DNA of 8,591 bases from Mucilaginibacter sp. Lineage in GTDB: Bacteria > Bacteroidota > Bacteroidia > Sphingobacteriales > Sphingobacteriaceae. The stretch spans positions 1-8,591 of the forward strand of contig JAFAKI010000318.1 of the NCBI GenBank assembly GCA_019235595.1, given 5' to 3'. The position numbers and the translations under genes are program-made. Each line of letters opens with the position of its first letter. Positions within the stretch are counted from its first letter, which is position 1. Below, one piece after another: positions 5,315 to 8,591 of the stretch. Under the pieces are notes generated by a model, which saw only the letters and a list, made by a program, of their open reading frames with translations, did no database searches and was not told where the DNA came from.

Positions 5315-6217
5315 TCATTTTGGGTTTTTAGTAATCACAACACTCCACCCGCTTCCACTTCCAATGTGATAAGTCGCAGCAAAATTGCCCTGGTTTAAAG
5401 CCAGCGAATATTGCAGCAAACTATTCAGATAAACCAGCGGTTTGCCTTTTGCAACGGCACCAAAAGTTTGACAATAAGGTGCATCAGCGGTATAAACAGG
5501 TTTATTATTATGATAAATGATAGTATGGAATACTTCGCCATATTTTGGTTTAAGCTGGCTAAATACCGAATCGGTGACGTTGGTCCAAACGTTACCGTAT
5601 TGAACATCTAGTATGGCAATATTTCCTTTGATGGTTTTCCCTGTCAGGGTTGGTTTTTGATAGGGAAGGCTTACGACGTTTTTGGGTAGCAATGAGCCCA
5701 CTTGTTCAAATGAGATCACTCCGGCAGCGAGCCTTGCTCCGGTAAAGGCATACACATCGCGGCCATGAAAGGTGTATGATTTCTGCGAATCTTTACGACG
5801 GTTTACAGCTTCATCAATTTCCCTGATCTCGTCTATCCCTAATGATTCTGCTATCAGTGTTAAAGTGCCATTGTTTGGGGTCACGATGTAATGCCCCGAT
5901 TTGGTTTCCAGCACAACTGATTTACGGGTAGTACCGACGCCAGGATCGACTACCGAAACGAATACTGTTCCGGCAGGCCAGTATCTTACAGTTTGTTCAA
6001 GCCGGTAGGCGGCCTCCCAAATGTTGTAGGCTGGTATTTCGTGCGTAAGATCGTATAGTTTCAGATCAGGTGAAACGCCCATAGCAACGCCCTTCATCGC
6101 TGATACGGCGCCATCTTTCAACCCAAAGTCTGATTGAAACACAACTATTTTATTTTGAGCGATGGAAAGGTTGCTGAACGATAGCAGGATGAAGAAGATA
6201 AGTAGTAGTTTTCTCAT
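5315..6217 (-). CDS. Exported SAM hydrolase (SAM hydroxide adenosyltransferase, DUF62 family)
   Basis: The 300-residue protein belongs to the family of SAM hydroxide adenosyltransferases, chlorinases and fluorinases. QSDFG (28-32), MKGVAMGVSP (41-50), DLTHEIP (56-62), VVDPGVGTTRKS (89-100) and TFHGRDVYAF (149-158) are the family blocks. The triad known to activate water in the archaeal SAM hydrolase, Asp-Arg-His, is present as D91, R98 and H151 with near-canonical spacing, arguing for hydrolysis of SAM to adenosine and methionine, not halogenation. Unusually, the protein opens with MRKLLLIFFILLSFSNLSIA then Gln, a convincing Sec signal peptide, so it should act in the periplasm, where SAM is not expected. 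PNNG (114-117) replaces the more common PDNG. It appears to be transcribed alone: a terminator separates it from the gene upstream. Family call firm; true substrate uncertain. Confidence 0.92.
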   Translation of the reverse strand: MRKLLLIFFILLSFSNLSIAQNKIVVFQSDFGLKDGAVSAMKGVAMGVSPDLKLYDLTHEIPAYNIWEAAYRLEQTVRYWPAGTVFVSVVDPGVGTTRKSVVLETKSGHYIVTPNNGTLTLIAESLGIDEIREIDEAVNRRKDSQKSYTFHGRDVYAFTGARLAAGVISFEQVGSLLPKNVVSLPYQKPTLTGKTIKGNIAILDVQYGNVWTNVTDSVFSQLKPKYGEVFHTIIYHNNKPVYTADAPYCQTFGAVAKGKPLVYLNSLLQYSLALNQGNFAATYHIGSGSGWSVVITKNPK

Positions 6218-6245
6218 GGGGCTTAAGTTAATGCATTTGCAGCTA

Positions 6246-6271
6246 AAAAGAAAAGGGGGACTGTTGAAGTC
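6246..6271 (-). other. Vestigial copy of the terminator sequence in the SAM hydrolase leader
   Basis: The segment AAAAGAAAAGGGGGACT plus GTTGAAGTC repeats the sequence at 6404-6428 with one inserted base and a few substitutions. Beyond AAGTC it continues into TTAAG instead of the CCCCT needed to close the stem. On the minus strand it therefore keeps the T-tract and one arm of a terminator but only about 4 bp of stem, and probably does not terminate. Confidence 0.45.
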
Positions 6272-6300
6272 TTAAGTTAAGGAAAGAAATATGGGGATTT

Positions 6301-6384
6301 AATATCGAATAATGAATTTCGAATGCTGAATATCGAAGTTTTTTTACTTTATCATTCAATATTCGAAATTCGGTGTTCGATATT
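6301..6384. repeat. TCGAAT-type imperfect inverted repeat
   Basis: The arms 6301-6331 and 6354-6384 are complementary at about 26 of 31 positions, with a 22-nt centre. The left arm is itself a run of similar units (AATATCGAAT, GAATTTCGAATG, GAATATCGAAG). It lies between the terminator of the DUF5668 gene and the SAM hydrolase start, and builds a long hairpin from a different unit than the GTTGATTAAG tracts. Confidence 0.75.
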
Positions 6385-6403
6385 TTTATCCAGTTAATAT
6401 GCC

Positions 6404-6432
6404 AAAAGAAAAGGGGACTATCAAAGTCCCCC
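6404..6432 (-). terminator. Rho-independent terminator of the stand-alone DUF5668 gene
   Basis: On the minus strand GGGGACT (6431-6425), a 5-nt loop and AGTCCCC (6419-6413) form a 7-bp GC-rich stem, followed directly by TTTTCTTTT (6412-6404). It lies about 40 nt after the stop codon of the gene at 6474-6833. Confidence 0.85.
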
Positions 6433-6473
6433 TATCACGGATATTTATCTATGTTGATCAGAACGACGTGTTC

Positions 6474-6833
6474 TTAGTTGTTTTCAATTACTTTATCGTT
6501 ATGGCGGAAACTATTCCTGAATATTAAAAATAGTCCGAGCAGGATAAGGGTTGCAGGCCAGATCACATCGTCTATAAACAATCCTGAATTTTCTAACAGA
6601 AAGGCAAAGCCAAGCAGGATGAGTATAAACCATGATTTGTTCTGGAAATTATGACGTGAACCGGTGTAGATACCAAAACCAATCAGGATGATGGGCCAGC
6701 TAAATAACCAGTCGGGAATAAATGGCAGATCAAACTGGTTGATCAGGAATAAACAGCCGATTACTAATATAACTGCGCCTAATATTGTACGGCTATTGTG
6801 ATGTGTGTCTGGGTGTTCTATGATCGTTTTCAT
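6474..6833 (-). CDS. Stand-alone DUF5668 (LiaI/LiaF-like) four-helix membrane protein
   Basis: The 119-residue protein has four predicted membrane helices (about 17-33, 42-58, 67-81, 88-106), short charged ends and no C-terminal domain. Its core repeats the pattern of the LiaF-like protein at 3567-4385: QFDLPFIPDWLFSWP against QLDFFFFPGWLISWP, IGFGIYTGSRHNFQNKSW against IGVYTGAKHHFRNSGW, and IWP against TWP. It is thus a paralog of only the membrane half. It has its own promoter with the same -7 octamer and the same triple 21-bp repeat as the operon, and ends at a strong terminator, so it is a monocistronic unit. By analogy to LiaI, which accompanies LiaF in Firmicutes, it may be an induced membrane partner of the sensing complex; this is inference from fold and promoter. 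The function of DUF5668 proteins is not established. Confidence 0.88.
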   Translation of the reverse strand: MKTIIEHPDTHHNSRTILGAVILVIGCLFLINQFDLPFIPDWLFSWPIILIGFGIYTGSRHNFQNKSWFILILLGFAFLLENSGLFIDDVIWPATLILLGLFLIFRNSFRHNDKVIENN

Positions 6834-6855
6834 TGTCTTAAGTTTTAATTATACC

Positions 6856-6863
6856 CAAAACTA
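6856..6863 (-). promoter_or_regulatory. -7 box of the stand-alone DUF5668 gene
   Basis: TAGTTTTG on the minus strand matches TAnnTTTG perfectly and lies 22 nt before the ATG. It is identical to the -7 box of the LiaF-like operon. There is no good TTTG at -33, only ATTG-like sequence, which suggests dependence on an activator. Confidence 0.65.
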
Positions 6864-6890
6864 CAGCGATATTAAAGGCGCATCAATCCA

Positions 6891-6942
6891 ATGTTGGCGA
6901 TGAGGTTGAAGAAGTCGGTAAGGGGTGGAGTTGGGTCGGTGA
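6891..6942 (-). promoter_or_regulatory. Second triple 21-bp-phased repeat, candidate LytTR operator
   Basis: On the minus strand the 10-mers TCACCGACCC, TTACCGACTT and TCGCCAACAT begin at 6942, 6921 and 6900, again exactly 21 bp apart. The last begins 37 bp upstream of the -7 box, the same distance as in the LiaF-like operon promoter. Across all six copies in the window T1, C4, C5 and A7 are invariant, while the 11-bp spacers are unrelated. Confidence 0.7.
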
Positions 6943-6997
6943 GTGGATTCAGTTGGCTGTTATGAGTTTGCAGTTGGCAGGGATGTTTTAACCACCA

Positions 6998-7131
6998 CGT
7001 CTTTGCGAGGAACGAAGCAATCTCTACTTAGGACATTCAGGGAGCAGTGCATTTTTAACTGGACGTTACTTAACAAATCTCTCCTCCTTGATCTGCATAG
7101 TTCGGAGATTGCTTCGTTCCTCGCAAAGACG
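6998..7131. repeat. Complete GCGAGG...AAGCAATC palindromic element
   Basis: A perfect 27-bp inverted repeat joins 6998-7024 and 7105-7131 (outer end CGTCTTTGCGAGG, inner end AAGCAATCTC), enclosing 80 bp. The right arm continues inward as CCGAACTATGCAG, shared with the half copy at 1431-1468, so the right half is the conserved side. This palindrome type is widespread in bacterial genomes, including Bacteroidota, and is non-coding. Confidence 0.9.
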
Positions 7132-7137
7132 GTTTGG

Positions 7138-7191
7138 TGTTTTGTTTCGTTCGCTATTTTGTAACAGGTAAGGTGGTAGACCCACGAAACA
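7138..7191. repeat. GTTTCGTTC-family hairpin
   Basis: TGTTTCGT (7143-7150) pairs perfectly with ACGAAACA (7184-7191) around a 33-nt loop containing TATTTTGTAACAG. Positions 7138-7167 match 1601-1630 at 28 of 30 bases. It directly follows the palindromic element ending at 7131. Confidence 0.6.
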
Positions 7192-7254
7192 GGAGTGTTT
7201 AGCAACAGATACATTAATATTTTGCTAATTTTTTTAGTTATTGAAATTATTCCT

Positions 7255-7262
7255 TACATTTG
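7255..7262 (+). promoter_or_regulatory. Orphan -7-like octamer TACATTTG
   Basis: TACATTTG is a perfect TAnnTTTG match in AT-rich DNA on the plus strand, but there is no properly spaced TTTG at -33 and no gene downstream in that direction. The 70-bp hairpin element starts 41 nt downstream. It could be a remnant promoter, the start of a small RNA, or chance. Confidence 0.3.
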
Positions 7263-7302
7263 TAATAAGCATCACTCTTCAGGCTGATAAAGTCAATTCA
7301 CC

Positions 7303-7372
7303 GTTCTGTTTCGTTCTATATTTTGTTTCACTACTTCATGAAACAGTGTTTCACTCCTTATAGAACGAAACA
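7303..7372. repeat. 70-bp hairpin element, copy 1
   Basis: The left arm TGTTTCGTTCTATA (7307-7320) pairs perfectly with TATAGAACGAAACA (7359-7372). The interior holds TGTTTCA (7324-7330)/TGAAACA (7339-7345) and a TTCATGAA palindrome. It matches 8331-8400 at 63 of 70 positions without gaps. One stem pair differs by compensation: A7318-T7361 here, T-A in copy 2. Confidence 0.85.
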
Positions 7373-7378
7373 AACTGA

Positions 7379-7466
7379 GATGAAAGGATGAAAGGGCAAA
7401 GGATAAAGGTTCCTTGGTCCAACAAATAATACCTTTCGCCTTTAACCTTTAAGCTTTCACCTTTAA
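7379..7466. repeat. AAAGG/CCTTT short-unit inverted repeat
   Basis: The left arm is a run of GAAAGGAT/AAAGGGC/AAAGGATAAAGG units (7379-7410) and the right arm the complementary CCTTT units (7431-7466). For example GGCAAAGGATAAAGGT (7395-7410) is complementary to 7431-7446 at 12 of 16 positions. It is built like the GTTGATTAAG tracts but from another unit. Confidence 0.55.
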
Positions 7467-7576
7467 TTAAAGTCTCTAAAGTATATATAGATGGCTATAG
7501 GAGAGGTATTTTTATAATCTGCGATTACAAACTAACTAATATTTCGCAGTGGATAATAATTGTTTGCTATTATTAC

Positions 7577-7776
7577 TTAAGTTGAATCGTTGATTAAGTT
7601 ATGCGATAGTTGATTGAGTTGGATTGAGTTAAGTGGTTGATTAAGTTATGCGATAGTTGATTAAGTTAAGTGGTAAGTTAACTGAGCACCAACTTAATCT
7701 AACCTAATCAACTTATTCTAACTCAATCTAACTCAGCCTAACTCAATCTAACTTAATCCAACTCAATCAACTAACA
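7577..7776. repeat. Long GTTGATTAAG hairpin with C-poor left arm and G-free right arm
   Basis: The left arm (7577-7683) consists of degenerate GTTGATTAAGTT units with few C, and contains a perfect 26-bp direct repeat (7590-7615 and 7637-7662, core TTAAGTTATGCGATAGTTG). The right arm (7690-7774) consists of AACTTAATC/AACTCAATC units with a single G. Because the units repeat, the two arms can pair in several registers. It lies 7 bp beyond the DUF1801 stop codon, where it could act as an mRNA 3' hairpin for that minus-strand gene. Confidence 0.8.
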
Positions 7777-7783
7777 GCAAAAT

Positions 7784-8215
7784 TTATTTTTCACTTGTAA
7801 GCTCAACGCCACTCCGTATTGCTTCTTCAAGTACATTAATATTTATATCCTTTAGATGATTAAATCGGATACAATAACCTGTCACACTTGCCTTGCCTAT
7901 TTCTTTGCCATACGTTTGTGCTAAGTAGGTCTTATCATCGATACCAAGGATATAGATAGATATCCCGGTTTTGTTTGCGCTTAAGCCAATTTGAAAAAAC
8001 TCCCTGGTTTTTCCATCAGTATATTTTATGGTGTAAGATCCATATCCTATGTTGGGGTTGCTGACAATTTTACCCTCATCGTTTTTACCATCCTCAAACC
8101 ATAATTTGCAACCTGGTAATGTTTGCAGTATATGCGTATGTAAAGTTTGCATCTCATTGCGTTTAGGTTCAGGCTGACTTGCAATGTATTCTTTGATTTG
8201 TTCTTGTACGTTCAT
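7784..8215 (-). CDS. DUF1801 domain protein (YdhG-like)
   Basis: The 143-residue soluble protein matches the DUF1801 family: an N-terminal helix with YIASQPEPKRNEMQTLH (10-26), CKLWFEDGK (36-44), GYGSYTIKYTDGKTREFFQIGLS (from 57), ISIYILG (85-91) and a C-terminal helix beginning near NHLKDINI (119-126). This family includes B. subtilis YdhG, proposed as a frataxin-like iron chaperone, but most members have no assigned function, and I would not infer iron handling here. The ATG at 8213-8215 has no Shine-Dalgarno sequence; its leader is the C/A/T-rich strand of a repeat tract. The gene is bracketed by repeats on both sides and has no operon partner in the window. A clear TAnnTTTG promoter is not visible upstream. 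Confidence 0.85.
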   Translation of the reverse strand: MNVQEQIKEYIASQPEPKRNEMQTLHTHILQTLPGCKLWFEDGKNDEGKIVSNPNIGYGSYTIKYTDGKTREFFQIGLSANKTGISIYILGIDDKTYLAQTYGKEIGKASVTGYCIRFNHLKDININVLEEAIRSGVELTSEK

Positions 8216-8219
8216 GTTG

Positions 8220-8327
8220 AGTAATGGTTAATAAAGGTTGTAAAGGTTAAAAAGGTTGTAGTAGTTGTATTGGTTGATCTTTGCAATTACTTTAACTAAT
8301 ATAACTATTCCAACAGCTTAATCAACC
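8220..8327. repeat. AAAGGTTGTAAAGG tract with weak inverted partner
   Basis: The top strand from 8220 to 8280 is a chain of GGTTGTAAAGG/GGTTGTAGTAG units with nearly no C; from 8285 to 8327 it becomes G-poor (TTTAACTAATATAAC, CAGCTTAATCAACC), giving an imperfect inverted partner. Read on the minus strand it forms the near G-free 5' leader of the DUF1801 gene, ending a few bases before the ATG. Confidence 0.65.
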
Positions 8328-8330
8328 AGT

Positions 8331-8404
8331 GTTCTGTTCCGTTCTTTATTTTGTTACACTTCTTCATGAAACAGTGTTGCACTCCGTAAAGAACGAAACA
8401 GAAC
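8331..8404. repeat. 70-bp hairpin element, copy 2 (with extended stem)
   Basis: GTTCTGTTCCGTTCTTTA (8331-8348) pairs with TAAAGAACGAAACAGAAC (8387-8404) at 17 of 18 positions. The right flank AGAACGG is the complement of the left flank CCGTTCT of copy 1, so the ancestral stem was probably longer in both. The interior CACTnCTTCATGAAACAGTG is unchanged between copies except for one base. Confidence 0.85.
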
Positions 8405-8422
8405 GGCAAGCCCTAAAAAAGA

Positions 8423-8563
8423 CGTCATTGCGAGGAGTGAGCGACAAAGCAATCCCCGATTAGCAGAGTGGCTATGCAAGTTCTACACTGTCCTCTTCGC
8501 TCTGTATACTTTGGGATTGCTTCGTTGCGCGGCCCGCACCATCCGCCTTGCGCCTCGCAATTG
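8423..8563. repeat. Divergent GCGAGG...AAGCAATC element near the right edge
   Basis: The left arm starts CGTCATTGCGAGG (8423-8435) and ends AAAGCAATCCC; the right arm, reversed, starts CAATTGCGAGG and ends AAGCAATCCC (8513-8563). A GC-rich insertion (GGCGGATGGTGCGGGCCGCG on the reverse strand) lengthens the right arm. The inner right side again carries TATACAG-GCGAAGA, shared with 1461-1476. Confidence 0.75.
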
Positions 8564-8591
8564 TAAGGGTTTAGTAATTCGACAATGGAAT

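Larger units (their letters stand above)
6943..7783. other. Gene-free interval of about 840 bp filled with repeats
   Basis: No reading frame here looks like a real protein; the open frames at 6943-7214 simply translate the palindromic repeat. The interval holds a complete GCGAGG palindrome element, two GTTTCGTTC hairpins, a -7-like octamer, an AAAGG inverted repeat and the long GTTGATTAAG hairpin, listed separately. The stretch 7467-7576 holds nothing I recognise. Confidence 0.7.

Noticed and set aside
5315..6217. Fluorinase or chlorinase activity
   Set aside because: The Asp-Arg-His triad of the SAM hydroxide adenosyltransferase branch is intact, and no halogenation genes lie nearby.
6998..7131. 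Mobilisation of the GCGAGG palindromes by the RAYT in this window
   Set aside because: The RAYT is flanked by its own unrelated hairpins (GGTTTAAG/GGAGGACT); no sequence shared with the GCGAGG family was found, so the link is unsupported.
6943..7214. Plus- and minus-strand open frames of 73 and 84 codons
   Set aside because: They translate the GCGAGG palindrome (SLRGTKQS and ARNEAIS are its typical spurious peptides) and have no gene-like properties.
7339..7392. Short ORF starting MKQCFTPYRTKQ inside hairpin copy 1
   Set aside because: The equivalent frame in hairpin copy 2 stops after seven codons, so coding is not conserved while pairing is.
7577..7776. CRISPR-like array
   Set aside because: Units are short, degenerate and not separated by unique spacers of constant length; the right half is the complement of the left; no cas genes nearby.

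Overview
The window looks like chromosomal DNA of a Bacteroidota, most likely a Sphingobacteriaceae member of the Mucilaginibacter/Pedobacter type. The pointers are: start codons without clear Shine-Dalgarno sequences, -7 boxes of the Bacteroidota form TAnnTTTG, a LytS-type kinase paired with a LytTR regulator, and intergenic DNA packed with small palindromic repeats. The taxonomic call is inference from style and protein resemblance, not from a marker gene.

Layout, left to right. 1-278 (-): N-terminal end of a probable secreted/membrane PAP2-type phosphatase with a GTG start. 279-526: repeat-rich spacer. 527-1414 (+): flavin reductase (FMN split-barrel) family protein. 1415-1746: mosaic of several short palindromic repeats, no gene. 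1747-4385 (-): a three-gene operon, LiaF-like membrane protein, LytS-type histidine kinase, LytTR response regulator. 4386-4530: its promoter, with three direct repeats at exactly 21-bp spacing. 4532-5297: a compact REP-associated tyrosine (Y1/HUH) transposase unit with imperfect terminal inverted repeats that contain hairpins. 5315-6217 (-): exported SAM hydrolase (DUF62 family). 6301-6384: inverted repeat. 6404-6432: rho-independent terminator. 6474-6833 (-): a stand-alone four-helix DUF5668 protein, paralogous to the membrane half of the LiaF-like protein. 6834-7783: promoter, then about 850 bp of repeats without a gene. 7784-8215 (-): DUF1801 protein. 8216-8591: more repeats.

Main result. 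The LiaF-like operon and the stand-alone DUF5668 gene lie about 2 kb apart and carry the same control architecture. Each has three copies of a 10-mer close to TCACC[GA]A[CT]AT at exact 21-bp steps, and the last copy starts exactly 37 bp upstream of an identical -7 box, TAGTTTTG. Pairs of roughly 9-bp direct repeats about 21 bp apart are the known binding pattern of LytTR regulators. The simplest reading is that the LytTR regulator of the operon controls both its own operon and the satellite gene. This would be an envelope-sensing module in which LiaF-like sensing is coupled to LytS/LytTR signalling rather than to the LiaS/LiaR pair of Firmicutes.

Secondary results: a 70-bp hairpin element present twice (7303-7372 and 8331-8400) with one compensatory base-pair change; an interleaved G-poor/C-poor repeat class that supplies the 5' leader of two genes; three partial or complete members of a GCGAGG...AAGCAATC palindrome family; and a SAM hydrolase with an apparent signal peptide.
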